This document shows, one piece after another, positions 19,052-28,495 of a DNA stretch of 64,000 nucleotides. The position numbers were made by a program, and so were the translations under genes. The first letter of the stretch is position 1. Every line of letters starts with the position of its first letter. The stretch spans positions 374,001 to 438,000 of the forward strand of contig NZ_CP028897.1 in the NCBI RefSeq assembly GCF_003072645.1, read 5' to 3'. The DNA comes from Dongshaea marina (GTDB lineage: Bacteria > Pseudomonadota > Gammaproteobacteria > Enterobacterales > Aeromonadaceae). Below the pieces are notes generated by a model. The model was not told where the DNA came from and ran no database searches. It was given only the letters and a program-made list of their open reading frames with translations.

Positions 19052-19465
19052 CTATTTAAAAAGAGTCCTGGAGCTCGTTTCTGTTAGCTCATTCCTACAC
19101 CAATCCAAGGCAGGCTCGGTGTCAGTGAAAAATTTTTTCCTAACCTTAGGCGTTGTTTCCAGTCTCTTTTTCATTAGCATTTTCTGGATTGACAGAGAGC
19201 AAACAAAAGCTTCACATACCTGATTGTGCTCCTCCATCCACCGGGCAAGCCCATATATGTGCTCCCATATATCTGGTGGAGATAGTTCCCACTGACTCAA
19301 GTCTGTTACCTGACCCCAGGGCTGTTTGATCATTGCAACCATTTGCTGCTGATACGCGTTGACAAAATGCTGTGTTGTCTCGACATTCCACCTTCCCAGC
19401 ACATGCAGAAGCATGATATTGCCTTGGAGCTTCATCTCGAATGAGCCATGCTCTTTCCACTGCAT
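19052..19465 (-). CDS. Small protein of unknown function, possibly SpoIIAA/STAS-like
   Basis: 137 residues, soluble, rich in Trp. The opening pattern EHGSFEMKLQGNIMLLHVLG, the WNVETTQHFVNAY helix, the WGQVTDLSQWE strand-loop and the end ALDWCRNEL resemble the SpoIIAA-like/SEC14 fold seen in short proteobacterial hypotheticals. That is judged by eye and not certain. Start ATG 19465 lies about seven bases after AGGAGG, a strong ribosome site. It has no operon partners: the methyltransferase converges on it and the lysR gene diverges from it. Confidence 0.65.
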   Translation of the reverse strand: MQWKEHGSFEMKLQGNIMLLHVLGRWNVETTQHFVNAYQQQMVAMIKQPWGQVTDLSQWELSPPDIWEHIYGLARWMEEHNQVCEAFVCSLSIQKMLMKKRLETTPKVRKKFFTDTEPALDWCRNELTETSSRTLFK

Positions 19466-19702
19466 ACAAGCCTCCTTTAGCTAAATCGAGTTCATCTTTT
19501 CAGTCTAGCATTGTTAAGATAATGTTTCTGGCTGTGAGGTCTGTCGGAAATAGTAAGGCGCTGCCTATTTCCAGCATTATTGTCTCTTTTAACTTCGAAG
19601 ATCACTCTGAAGGGTAACTTTCGATCTTTTGAATTCGATTGTTATCTAAATGTAACTAGGCGGGTAGTTCAATGCTGCTATCAATGATAGCCGATGCTCT
19701 AT

Positions 19703-19715
19703 ACTCTTAAAGAGT
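19703..19715. promoter_or_regulatory. Palindrome just upstream of the lysR gene
   Basis: ACTCTT, A, AAGAGT is a perfect 6-bp inverted repeat with a one-base centre, 12 bases before the lysR start and overlapping a possible -10 TATACT (19700-19705). Position and form suit an autoregulatory site. ACTCTTAAAG recurs at the 3' end of the same gene. Confidence 0.4.
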
Positions 19716-19727
19716 TGCAGGTGGGAA

Positions 19728-20630
19728 ATGTTCATGAAGGGTTTAGTACAGCTTAAGGTGTTTTGCAAAGTGGCTGAAACCGGAAACCTCACCGAGGCAG
19801 GGCGTTTGATGGAACTTTCTCCTTCATCTGTGTCGAGGCAACTTCAGGCACTGGAAAATGAACTTGCAGTCAGGCTCTTTCATAGGAGTACCCATCATGT
19901 CGGGTTAACTGAAGCTGGGCAGTTTTACTATCAAAAGGCCTCAAAGGTACTGTTGGAGTTACAGGATACTCATGAGCTACTTTTGGAGTACCAATCCGGT
20001 CCGATAGGAACATTACGGATTAGTACAACTCAAGGATTCGCTAACTTTTACCTTGGCCACCATATCCCTGATTTTTTAGAAAAGTATCCAAAGATTAACC
20101 TTGATATCCAAGTGTCTGATCAAATGGTGGATCTGATTCAGGAAAATATCGACTTGGCAATACGTTATCATGTACCGGATGACTCTTCACTTATTGCCAG
20201 AAAATTTCAAAATACAGAGAAAATGGTCATCTGCGCTAGCCCAACATATTTTATGAGAAGAGGATATCCAGCTTCGCCGGAAGATCTGAAGAAACACAAC
20301 TGTTTGTGTTGCTGGATAAAAAATTCAAACCGTTGGATTATCAGTCATGAGGGAGAAAAGCATAAAATCCATGTATCCGGAAACCTGAGATCCGATAACA
20401 TTCCTCTGTTGTTGAGCCAGGCTGTGTCAGGGCTTGGAGTCATCATGGCGCCACTTTGGATGGTAGATAACCTGTTACGTGATGGTTCACTGCTACAAAT
20501 TTTTAGTGAATATCGAAGTCAGTTAGGCAGCGAGTGCGATCGTTTTATCTATGCTGTTTATCCACATAGAGCTCATCTCCCGAGCAAGGTCAGAGTATTC
20601 CTGGACTACCTGATAGAGTGTTACTCTTAA
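19728..20630 (+). CDS. LysR-family transcriptional regulator
   Basis: About 300 residues: an N-terminal winged helix-turn-helix (about 8-65, with AETGNLTEAGRLMELSPSSV and LENELAVRLFHRST) and a substrate-binding domain (about 90-295, GTLRISTTQGFANFYL). It belongs to the group that includes aldehyde- and quinone-responsive regulators next to SDR genes. The effector is unknown. ATG 19728 or 19734 both follow AGGTGGGA. The SDR gene 690 bases downstream on the same strand is a plausible target. Confidence 0.9.
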   Translation: MFMKGLVQLKVFCKVAETGNLTEAGRLMELSPSSVSRQLQALENELAVRLFHRSTHHVGLTEAGQFYYQKASKVLLELQDTHELLLEYQSGPIGTLRISTTQGFANFYLGHHIPDFLEKYPKINLDIQVSDQMVDLIQENIDLAIRYHVPDDSSLIARKFQNTEKMVICASPTYFMRRGYPASPEDLKKHNCLCCWIKNSNRWIISHEGEKHKIHVSGNLRSDNIPLLLSQAVSGLGVIMAPLWMVDNLLRDGSLLQIFSEYRSQLGSECDRFIYAVYPHRAHLPSKVRVFLDYLIECYS

Positions 20631-21318
20631 AGTTACTCTGTGTGATAGAAGCGATTAACCAGCTGTTCTAAATATGGTTATACAGGGCGATATTCCTGCA
20701 GATATCCCATGAACCCGACTCCCTTCTATGAGGTTCGTGACCAAAGCATTTTCATGCTGCATGAGTGGGGGCTTATGGAGTAGCTTAGCTCTATCTGTTG
20801 GATCCCTACATCATCAGAATCAGAAAAGGTGAGCACTCGATTAAATTGCTCTGATCCCACTGGGCGACCGATAGTCATTCGAGCATCTTTTGCTATTTCC
20901 TTGTTTCATCAAGCCTTGTCGTAGCTGACCACTGTAACAGGAAGTTGGTTACTTATGTCTGTTAAATAATTTAACATTTATGCTTATTTATCAAATGCTT
21001 ATGCTTTCCGATGCTACTTTCGAACGTGCTGATATCTGAAGACTTTTCCTGCGCAGTAGGTGTTTCCTGCTTCATCGCGTTTTGCAGAAGCTTCAGGTTC
21101 GTGACTACTTGCCACCTATCGAAGAGCATGCTGAATGTCTGTTTCTTGAACTGAAGTAATCCAACCTCAGATGCCTGATAGATTGCCGGGCGCGATTTGA
21201 CTTTCCAGTTCTTTGCTTTGCAAAAAACGCAAAACCAATTTTGGTTTTTGCCCGATTCCATTAGTTATTGAATGGTTATACCTTTGTTACCAGACATTCA
21301 GGCAAACAGGGATTATTC
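20631..21318. other. Gene-free spacer between lysR and SDR
   Basis: No credible coding sequence on the plus strand. A minus-strand open frame (20971-21261) lacks a ribosome site and family resemblance. The notable feature is a palindrome at 21231-21248. The length and lack of recognisable genes suggest decayed sequence or insertion scars. Confidence 0.5.
21231..21248. promoter_or_regulatory. 18-bp palindrome upstream of the SDR gene
   Basis: AAAACCAA (21231-21238), TT, TTGGTTTT (21241-21248) is perfect, 70 bases before the SDR start. The flanking GC (21229-21230) and TGC (21249-21251) nearly extend it. It could be the operator of the LysR regulator encoded upstream, but no test is possible from sequence alone. 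Confidence 0.4.
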
Positions 21319-22125
21319 ATGAAAAGCACAATTTCAGAAAAATATGGGCCATGGGCACTCATTACCGGAGGAACCTCAGGAATCGGTGCGGCGCTTGCCG
21401 AAGAGCTTGCTCAATCTGGAGTCAACCTGCTACTTGCGGCGCGCAATGCTACCAAGCTGGGGCAGCAAGCTCAATCTCTTAAAAGGCGCCATAGGGTTGA
21501 AGTTGAGACTATCTCTGTGGATTTGAGTGAGAACGATGGTTTCCGGGAGCTAATCGATAAAACACAAAACTACGATGTTGGACTATTTATCCCTTCTGCA
21601 GCTCTCGAAAATAATGGGGAGTTTACCCAGATAGAGGCTAAAGATGAGCTTCGACTGCTACAGCTTAATGTGATATCAGTCTATGCTTTGACTCATCACT
21701 TCGCTAAGCGAATGCAGGAGAGAAAAAGAGGAGGGATACTTCTCGTCACAAGTCTGTCAGGTATTATGCCAAGCCCTTACTTTTCGAACTATGCAGGTTC
21801 CAAAGCTTATGTTCAAAATCTGGGTTACTCCCTGAACTGGGAGATGAGACGCTATAACATCGATGTTTCTGTGCTCGCCCCAGGCCCAACGGCCACACCG
21901 ATGCTGGAAGGAACCGGTGTTGACTTTTCTAAAACACAAATGAATATCATGAGTGCAAAGAGTGTAGCCCAGATCGCTCTTAAAGGGTTGGGTCGTAAGG
22001 CTGTCATTGTTCCTGGGCTGAAGAATAGAATCATGGCCTTCATGCTCAAATACTTAATAAGTACCAAAAAAGCCATATCTATGAATGGCAAAATGATGGA
22101 AAAAGTTGCTGACTTCAATAAGTAA
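21319..22125 (+). CDS. Short-chain dehydrogenase/reductase
   Basis: 268-residue classical-type SDR, probably an NAD(P)H-dependent oxidoreductase of unknown substrate. The dinucleotide-binding motif TGGTSGIG is at residues 16-23; the catalytic Ser is in VTSLSG and Tyr/Lys in YAGSKAY. The family NNAG motif is replaced by PSAALEN. ATG 21319 follows GGGA by seven bases; ATG 21268 lacks one. The DUF1330 gene starts 25 bases after the stop, so the two are likely co-transcribed. Confidence 0.9.
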   Translation: MKSTISEKYGPWALITGGTSGIGAALAEELAQSGVNLLLAARNATKLGQQAQSLKRRHRVEVETISVDLSENDGFRELIDKTQNYDVGLFIPSAALENNGEFTQIEAKDELRLLQLNVISVYALTHHFAKRMQERKRGGILLVTSLSGIMPSPYFSNYAGSKAYVQNLGYSLNWEMRRYNIDVSVLAPGPTATPMLEGTGVDFSKTQMNIMSAKSVAQIALKGLGRKAVIVPGLKNRIMAFMLKYLISTKKAISMNGKMMEKVADFNK

Positions 22126-22150
22126 TACACATCACTTTAAGGAGATTATT

Positions 22151-22459
22151 ATGACTAATAAAAAGACCGTCGTAATTGCTACTGCTACGCCGAAACCTGA
22201 ACAAACAGAAGCAATGCAACATTATCTGAAAAATGTAATGCCTTTATTGATAAATAATGAAGGTGAGGTTGTCTACCGAGGGAAAGTAGATTCGCAACTT
22301 CATGGTGAGAGTTCTTTTAAAATTGTTCTTGTTATAAGGTTTCCAAATGAGGATATAGTCCGAACTCTGTTTGAAAGCGATGAATATCAGTCATTGGCAC
22401 CATATCGGGATAAAGGATTTAAGGATTTTGGTATAGTTCTCTCTTCTGAGATGGGTTAA
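22151..22459 (+). CDS. DUF1330 / antibiotic-monooxygenase-like small protein
   Basis: 102 residues, dimeric alpha/beta-barrel type by resemblance: a short strand VVIATATPKPEQ, helix MQHYLKNVMP, GEVVYRGKV, then VLVIRFPNEDIVRTLFESDEYQSL. The last motif is typical of DUF1330 proteins. Function is unknown. ATG 22151 is preceded by AAGGAG at the right distance. It probably forms a two-gene unit with the SDR. Confidence 0.82.
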   Translation: MTNKKTVVIATATPKPEQTEAMQHYLKNVMPLLINNEGEVVYRGKVDSQLHGESSFKIVLVIRFPNEDIVRTLFESDEYQSLAPYRDKGFKDFGIVLSSEMG

Positions 22460-22793
22460 CTAAGAAGGTCAAGCGATGATTTAAGCCTGATAGTCTCAAT
22501 GCTTTATCGTTTTTCCTTAAATGGATGGCTCACATTAGCTATCTTTACTCTGCTAGAGTGAGGCAAATACCCCAGAGTCAGGTTGAATGACACCCCGGTT
22601 GTGTTTCAGATAGCTGCTCTTTTTTAAGGTGTACTGCTTTCAACGTCACCGGTCTTCTGCTGCAGGGAGCGCTTCTAGAGATTCAAGGGATTGAGCTACA
22701 GCGACCTGTAGTGGTTGAATCCAGACATCAGCAATAGATGTGAAAACCACCTAGTATCCTAATCCTTGTATAGAAAAACTGAGGGAATAAGCG
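22460..22793. other. Spacer without a recognised gene
   Basis: No coding sequence, repeat or clear promoter box is supported here. Base composition turns AT-rich near the 3' end, ahead of the dehalogenase gene. Confidence 0.5.
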
Positions 22794-23666
22794 ATGAGAT
22801 ATATTAAAAAGCGCCAGGAAATTTATGGTAAGAAAATGGCTTATATTGATGAGGGAGAAGGAGAACCAATTATTTTTCTACATGGAAACCCGACAAGTTC
22901 ATATTTATGGAGAAATATACTTCCTTATATGGAGGGGAAAGGTAGAGTCATAGCACCAGATTTAATTGGAATGGGTGACTCTGAAAAGTTAGATAATAGT
23001 GATGAGAATTCTTATAAGTTCTTTGAGCACGCAAAATATATTTTTAAGTTGCTTGATACTATTGATGTAAAAGAAAATGTAACTTTGGTTATTCAGGATT
23101 GGGGTTCTGCTTTAGGTTTTTATTGGGCACATACACATCCAGAATCAATAAAAGGTATAGCTTTTTTTGAGGCTATGATTGCTCCTGTTCCAAGCTGGGA
23201 TGCTTTTCCTGATGAGGCGCGTGATATTTTCCAGGCATTCAGATCTGACTTGGGTGAAGATCTGATCCTTAACAAGAACCTCTTTGTTGAGGAGCTTATC
23301 CAGAAGGGGGTGATTCGAGCATTGTCAAAAGAGGAGATGGATGAGTACCGAAGACCATTTTTAAATTCAGGTGAAGATAGACGTCCCTCGCTCACTTGGC
23401 CCAGAGAAATTCCTGTTGCCGGGAAACCCTCAGGAACAAATGAAATAATGTCATCTTATAGTCGATGGTTAACAACAACGCAGTTTCCTAAACTGTTCAT
23501 CAATGCAGAACCTGGTGCTCTCATTTCAACCAAAGAGGCCAGAGATTATGTTAGATCCTGGCCCAATGTCACTGAGGTCACTGTAGAAGGTATTCACTAC
23601 GTGCAAGAAGATTCACCTGATGAAATTGGTGTTGCCCTTCAGGAGTGGTACAAAAATCTCTCCTAA
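22794..23666 (+). CDS. Haloalkane dehalogenase
   Basis: Alpha/beta-hydrolase that splits carbon-halogen bonds of haloalkanes to give alcohol and halide. 290 residues. All key residues of the DhaA/LinB subgroup are visible: Asn32 in HGNPTSS and Trp103 (halide binding), nucleophile Asp102 in VIQDWGSALGF, acid Glu239 in FINAEPGAL and base His268 in GIHYVQEDSP. The first 400 bases are much more AT-rich than the chromosomal core, suggesting transfer. The natural substrate is unknown. ATG 22794 has a weak purine-rich stretch upstream (TGAGGGAATAAG). Confidence 0.93.
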   Translation: MRYIKKRQEIYGKKMAYIDEGEGEPIIFLHGNPTSSYLWRNILPYMEGKGRVIAPDLIGMGDSEKLDNSDENSYKFFEHAKYIFKLLDTIDVKENVTLVIQDWGSALGFYWAHTHPESIKGIAFFEAMIAPVPSWDAFPDEARDIFQAFRSDLGEDLILNKNLFVEELIQKGVIRALSKEEMDEYRRPFLNSGEDRRPSLTWPREIPVAGKPSGTNEIMSSYSRWLTTTQFPKLFINAEPGALISTKEARDYVRSWPNVTEVTVEGIHYVQEDSPDEIGVALQEWYKNLS

Positions 23667-23873
23667 TTGCTGTGACTCTTCATGATTTATGAGGGTGCAG
23701 GAATGGGCCCTTTTTCTTCTCTCCAGCCATTGCCAAAGGGAGAGAGCAGATGTTCGAGAACAAATATGATAATGCAAAATTGAAAATCGTGATTTTGCGC
23801 TGTTGACTACTCTGTAGCTTCAAATAGTAAGGGTATATACTTCATAAAAGCACAAGGAAAACAGGAGCATATC

Positions 23874-24185
23874 GTGGGTAAGTCACAGCACTATAAAGGA
23901 ATTCAAGAGAGTTATCCGGAGCTGATGGAAGCTTTTGAGGCGTTAGGGAGTGAGGCGAAACAGGCCGGGCCACTCGGCAGCAAAGAGGCTCACCTGATCC
24001 AGTTAGCCGCTGCGGTTACGATTCGCTCAGAGGGGGCGACCCACAGTCATACGCGTCGCGCACTCGAAGCCGGGGCATCGCCCGATGAGATCAGGCATGC
24101 GGTCCTGCTACTAGTGAGTACCATAGGTTTTCCGACTGCCGTTGCCGGACTGAGCTGGGTTGCTGACATTCTCGATGCTAACTAG
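23874..24185 (+). CDS. Carboxymuconolactone decarboxylase / AhpD-like protein
   Basis: 103 residues in a single CMD domain: LIQLAAAVTIRSEGATHSHTRRALEAGASPDEIRHAVLL (cited in parts: AAVTIRSEGATHSHTRRA, then ASPDEIRHAV). The CxxC redox pair of true AhpD is absent, so peroxidase-reductase activity is unlikely. The role may be decarboxylase-like or unknown. The start is GTG 23874, six bases after AGGAG. It stands alone between the dehalogenase and the facing antiporter gene. Confidence 0.85.
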   Translation: MGKSQHYKGIQESYPELMEAFEALGSEAKQAGPLGSKEAHLIQLAAAVTIRSEGATHSHTRRALEAGASPDEIRHAVLLLVSTIGFPTAVAGLSWVADILDAN

Positions 24186-24222
24186 GCTCGCTGGAGGTTT
24201 CTCGTTCCTAAGGGACCGATAA

Positions 24223-25893
24223 TCACTCATTTTGTCCGTAATAGTCTTTACGGAATTCATCGAGGATCGCTTCGCGTTCGGCGGTGTCGATGGCTAGTTG
24301 CTTGAGAAGATAACGGGTGAACTCCAGGCTTGCCTCCAGGTTGTCGGACACCACCATGTTAGCACCGAGCTCCTGGAGCACTTTACACTGGTTGTAGCTG
24401 TGCCCCAGGGCACAGATCTGCATCTCAGGATCGCTGTTATGCAGGGTCTTCACCACCTGCTTGGTCGCTTCATAGTCATCCAGCGCGACCACCAGGATCT
24501 TGGCCTCTTTGAGGGAGGCGGAATGCAGGATCTCCGGCTGGCGGACATCGCCGTAAAAGACCGGGTGGCCGTGACTTCGTTGCTGCTTGACCCGATTGGC
24601 ATCCATATCCAGGGCGATATAAAAGATCTTCATCTTAGTCAGGACTTCGCCGATGCGATGTCCTACCTTACCAAATCCGGCCAGCACAATGGGGACGGGG
24701 ATCCCGGGAGGTGGAGGATAGATGGAGTAATCCGACCCCTGGGAGCGACTCAGGGTGCAGGCCAACCTGGATAGGATGGGAGTAAACAGCATACTGAGGA
24801 CGACTACTAACATCAGCTGCTGATAGAGGCTCGTATCCAAAATAGTATGCTGAAGAGCCAGCGAGAATATCACCAGGGCAAACTCACCACTTTGAGCCAA
24901 CATCAATGCCGTCGAAAGCGAGACGATCCCGTTACGGCTAAAGAGATAAGCCAGCGGAAAGATGATGATGATCTTAAGAATAATCAGCAGGCAGACCAGG
25001 CCCAGGATCAGCAACGGGTTATCAATCAGACTGATGAGATTGAAGGACATCCCCATCGACATGAAGAAAAGTCCCAGCAGCAGTCCACGAAATGGCTTGA
25101 TCTCGGCGATCACCTGGTGACGGTAGATGCTGTCGCCTATCAGCAGCCCGGCGAGAAATGCACCCATCTCCATCGACAGGCCGATATGCTCTGTGATGGT
25201 GGCCGTACCCAGTACAATCAGCACCGCAGAAGTGGTGAATACTTCTGGGCTGCCAGCCAGAGCAACCCTGTGCAATATGGGGTGCAGGAAGTAGCGGCCA
25301 CCGAGGATCACCACCAACAGAATCACCAGGGTTTCCATCAGTGAGATGAAGAGCTCACCCTGGAGCGTAAAATCAGGAATTGTCAGCAGGGAGATCAGGG
25401 CTAACAGCGGTACCACCGCCAGATCCTGCATCAGCAGTACCGAGAAGCTCATCTTGCCGTATTGAGAGTCCAGCTGCTTATTTTCTCCCAGCAGCTGTAG
25501 TACAAAGGCGGTGGAGGAGAGGGCCAGGGCTGAGCCCACCAGGATGGCTGTAATCAACTCAAGCCCGGTCAGAATATAGATCAGAAAACTGAGCACCATC
25601 CCGGTCAAAGCGACCTGGAGGACCCCCAAGCCAAAAACCAGCCGCCGCATCTGCCAAAGCTGTGAGGGCCTGAGTTCGATTCCGATAATGAATAGCAGCA
25701 GTACCACACCGAACTGAGCAAGGGCTGAGATTTCAGTAATATTATCGATCAGGCCGAGGCCGGAGGGGCCGACAATGACGCCAGCGATGACGAAGCCAGG
25801 AATGGATCCAAGCTTGACAGCCTGAAACAGTGGAACAGCGATCACCGCAGCACATAGCAAGATGATGATATCTGTCATGTAAGCCGAGATCAT
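24223..25893 (-). CDS. CPA2 cation:proton antiporter with TrkA-N domain (KefB/KefC-like)
   Basis: 556 residues. Residues about 1-380 form the Na+/H+ exchanger domain with 12-13 spans (SIPGFVIAGVIVGPSGLG, LLMQDLAVVPLLAL). Residues about 400-520 form a TrkA-N Rossmann domain (IVLAGFGKVGHRIGEVL, VFYGDVRQPEIL). Members move K+ or Na+ against H+, some gated by glutathione adducts. The KefF-type ancillary gene is not seen, so glutathione gating is unproven. ATG 25878 (residue 6) is an equally possible start. A function in pH or electrophile stress is inferred. Confidence 0.9.
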   Translation of the reverse strand: MISAYMTDIIILLCAAVIAVPLFQAVKLGSIPGFVIAGVIVGPSGLGLIDNITEISALAQFGVVLLLFIIGIELRPSQLWQMRRLVFGLGVLQVALTGMVLSFLIYILTGLELITAILVGSALALSSTAFVLQLLGENKQLDSQYGKMSFSVLLMQDLAVVPLLALISLLTIPDFTLQGELFISLMETLVILLVVILGGRYFLHPILHRVALAGSPEVFTTSAVLIVLGTATITEHIGLSMEMGAFLAGLLIGDSIYRHQVIAEIKPFRGLLLGLFFMSMGMSFNLISLIDNPLLILGLVCLLIILKIIIIFPLAYLFSRNGIVSLSTALMLAQSGEFALVIFSLALQHTILDTSLYQQLMLVVVLSMLFTPILSRLACTLSRSQGSDYSIYPPPPGIPVPIVLAGFGKVGHRIGEVLTKMKIFYIALDMDANRVKQQRSHGHPVFYGDVRQPEILHSASLKEAKILVVALDDYEATKQVVKTLHNSDPEMQICALGHSYNQCKVLQELGANMVVSDNLEASLEFTRYLLKQLAIDTAEREAILDEFRKDYYGQNE

Positions 25894-26024
25894 CGGGTGT
25901 CATCCATCCTTGTCGTAAGACTCACTGGGTTTGAAGTACTACCAATCACTTTTGCTGATAGCTAAAGTATTTACCCAGTTTCACTCATCCACAAGCAGGC
26001 TGTCACTTTGACTCAATCGGAGAC

Positions 26025-26050
26025 ACAAAAAAGGCTCCGTAAGGAGCCTT
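26025..26050 (-). terminator. Terminator after nhaA
   Basis: On the minus strand an eight-pair stem (26043-26050 with 26031-26038, loop of four) is followed by T residues, seen as the A run 26027-26032 on the plus strand. It lies nine bases after the nhaA stop. Confidence 0.85.
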
Positions 26051-26058
26051 GTTTTCAG

Positions 26059-27240
26059 TTAGGTCTTTTTCTTGGGAAGCACGAAATAGAGGAGCAGGTA
26101 GCCCAGGATGGCGGCCAGAATTGAGCCAAACAGGATCCCCAGGCGATCGTTAAACAGGTAGCCTCCGGTTGCCCCCTGCTCAAAGGCCAGGGAGCTGATA
26201 AATAGACTCATCGTAAAGCCGATACCACACAGCAGGGAGACTCCATACATTTCTCGCCAGCGGATGCCATCGGGCAGGCTGGCCATTTTGAGTTTGACCG
26301 CCAGGTAACTGAGCCCCAGTACCCCGATCAGTTTACCTATGATGAGACCTCCCCAGATCCCCATGGGTACCGGGTGTAGCAGCGACTGCAGGGTCACGCC
26401 CTCAAGAGAGATCCCGGTATTGGCAAAGGCAAACACCGGCAGGATCACATAGGCCACGGTTGGGTGAAGATCGTGCTCGAGTTTTTCCAGCAACGAGGGG
26501 CCTTCTTCTCCCTCTTTTTGCTTGAGCGGGATAAAGAACGCCAGCAATACCCCGGCCAGGGTGGCGTGTACCCCGGATTTCAGCACCGCGATCCACAGAA
26601 TTAACCCGACCAGCAAGTAGGGGGTTAGCTTGGTGACTCCACGTCGATTCAGGATATACAGGACAATCAGAGACAGGGCCGAGATCACCAGTGAACCGAG
26701 AGATAGGTTGGAGGTATAGAAGAGGGCGATGATAATGATGCCGCCGAGATCGTCGATGATCGCCAGGGTCAGCAAAAATAGCTTCAGGCTGTGGGGGACC
26801 CGGCTGCCGAGCAGCGACAGGACACCCAGGGCAAAGGCAATATCCGTTGCCGCTGGAATTGCCCAGCCGCGCATCGCCATCACATCCCCGTGGTTAAAAT
26901 AGCTGTAGATCAGCGCCGGGACAACCATGCCCCCGACGGCGGCAAATAGCGGCAGGGAGAGCCTGGATCGATCAGATAGCTCCCCCATCAGCAGCTCTCG
27001 CTTGATCTCAAGTCCCACCAGCAGGAAAAACAGGGCCATCATCCCGTCGTTTATCCAGAGCAGCAGGGGCTTTGCGATCTGCAAGGCGCCAAGTCGGACC
27101 TCAACATGGGTTCCCAGCAGGGCATCGTACAGAGGTTTGGCGGCAGAGTTCTCAATGATCATCGCGATGATCGCGGCGATCACCAGAATAATACCGGCGG
27201 CAGCCTCAAGGCGCAAAAACTCACGAATAGCTTTCAACAT
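26059..27240 (-). CDS. nhaA: Na+/H+ antiporter NhaA
   Basis: Inner-membrane exchanger for sodium and alkaline stress. 393 residues with about 12 spans. The family core is seen in [34 protein letters not shown] (the two-Asp/Thr assembly with [17 protein letters not shown]) and [10 protein letters not shown]. Start ATG 27240 is eight bases after GGAGAG. Transcribed toward the antiporter at 24223-25893, with a terminator between. No nhaR is visible. Confidence 0.97.
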   Translation of the reverse strand: MLKAIREFLRLEAAAGIILVIAAIIAMIIENSAAKPLYDALLGTHVEVRLGALQIAKPLLLWINDGMMALFFLLVGLEIKRELLMGELSDRSRLSLPLFAAVGGMVVPALIYSYFNHGDVMAMRGWAIPAATDIAFALGVLSLLGSRVPHSLKLFLLTLAIIDDLGGIIIIALFYTSNLSLGSLVISALSLIVLYILNRRGVTKLTPYLLVGLILWIAVLKSGVHATLAGVLLAFFIPLKQKEGEEGPSLLEKLEHDLHPTVAYVILPVFAFANTGISLEGVTLQSLLHPVPMGIWGGLIIGKLIGVLGLSYLAVKLKMASLPDGIRWREMYGVSLLCGIGFTMSLFISSLAFEQGATGGYLFNDRLGILFGSILAAILGYLLLYFVLPKKKT

Positions 27241-27323
27241 GTGTCGGATCTCTCCTCAAATTTAGCCTCAAGCAACCCACGACCAAGCTTCTTACAGCTT
27301 AGTCAAAAAGAAGTGGTGTTGGC

Positions 27324-28439
27324 TCAGGAGGCGTTGTTATTGCTTTGGTAGCGTGTGTCCTCGGTAATAGTTACCGGGACTGTCATCTTTTTGCCCTGAC
27401 GCGAGATGGTCAGAGAGAGAATGCTGCCAGGCTTTGCCGCCGCAACCTTGTCCAGCACCTGACTGGCAGATTGGATCGGCTGATTATTTATGGCTAGCAG
27501 CACATCATTGATCTTGATCCCGGCCTTGTCGGCCGGACTATTGGCTACGATATGATTAATAACGAGTCCCTGGTTATCACCAAGGTTGAGAAGACGCGCC
27601 ATGATGGCGGAGGGTTTGATTGCTCCAACACCCAGGTATCCGCGGATCACCCGGCCGTGCTCGATGAGCTGCTTCATGACATCGAGGGCGAGCTTGTAGG
27701 GAACGGCAAAGCTGATGCCGTAGCCTTCCTGATTTCGAGTCGTGTGGTAGGTAGCGGTACTGATCCCGACCAATTCGCCTCGGGTGTTGATCAGCGCTCC
27801 CCCTGAGTTCCCTTCATTGACGGCGGCATCGGTCTGCAGGAAATCCTGGCGACCATTACTATCGGCGCCTAGGCTGCTGAGATCGCTGCGCCCCTTAGCG
27901 CTGATGATCCCCTGGGTGATGGTTTGCCCTACATTGAAGGGGTTGCCTATGGCCAGCACCACGTCGCCGACCTGGGGATCGATATTGTTGTCCTGAGGGA
28001 TCACAGGGAGGTTGTTGGCCTTGATCTTGAGCAGGGCCAGATCCGTGAGTACATCAGTACCGATCAGCTTGGCGTCGACGATCCGTCCATCCTGCAGCGC
28101 CACTATGATCTGGTTGGCCCGGGCGATGACATGATAATTGGTTAGAATGTAGCCGCCACGATTCATGATCACACCTGAACCCAGCCGCTGAGGCTGAAGA
28201 CTTGGCTGACTATCCAGCTGGGCCTGCTGCATGCTTTGGGTGTAGATATTGACCACCGCAGGTGCGGCGCGATTAACCCCATAGGCGTAGCTGACTACAC
28301 CCTGGCGCAGGTAGATATTTTGCGGCAACAGTTGGGCGGCCTGTTGGCGTAGTCCCGGGATCGCCAACACCAAGATCGCTGCCACCACTATTCCGGCACA
28401 GATGGACTTGAGAAGATAGATAAAGATGCTTCGCGACAT
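27324..28439 (-). CDS. degS: Outer-membrane-stress sensor serine endoprotease DegS
   Basis: Inner-membrane-anchored periplasmic protease that senses unfolded outer-membrane proteins by its PDZ domain and cuts RseA to free sigma-E. 371 residues: an N-terminal membrane helix (about 8-28), a trypsin-like domain with His103 (NYHV), Asp133 (TDLALL) and Ser212 (GNSGGAL), and one PDZ domain (about 275-360). The single PDZ and uncleaved anchor separate it from DegQ. It follows degQ on the same strand with a hairpin between. Confidence 0.96.
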   Translation of the reverse strand: MSRSIFIYLLKSICAGIVVAAILVLAIPGLRQQAAQLLPQNIYLRQGVVSYAYGVNRAAPAVVNIYTQSMQQAQLDSQPSLQPQRLGSGVIMNRGGYILTNYHVIARANQIIVALQDGRIVDAKLIGTDVLTDLALLKIKANNLPVIPQDNNIDPQVGDVVLAIGNPFNVGQTITQGIISAKGRSDLSSLGADSNGRQDFLQTDAAVNEGNSGGALINTRGELVGISTATYHTTRNQEGYGISFAVPYKLALDVMKQLIEHGRVIRGYLGVGAIKPSAIMARLLNLGDNQGLVINHIVANSPADKAGIKINDVLLAINNQPIQSASQVLDKVAAAKPGSILSLTISRQGKKMTVPVTITEDTRYQSNNNAS

Positions 28440-28495
28440 GTGATGACCCCAGGCAGATGAGCCCTGAGGATAACATGATTTGAGGGGGAAGAGGA

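Noticed and set aside
20971-21261. Minus-strand open frame of 96 residues between lysR and SDR
   Set aside because: No ribosome site, no recognisable domain, and its start overlaps the palindrome upstream of the SDR gene. It may be a gene remnant, but I cannot support it.
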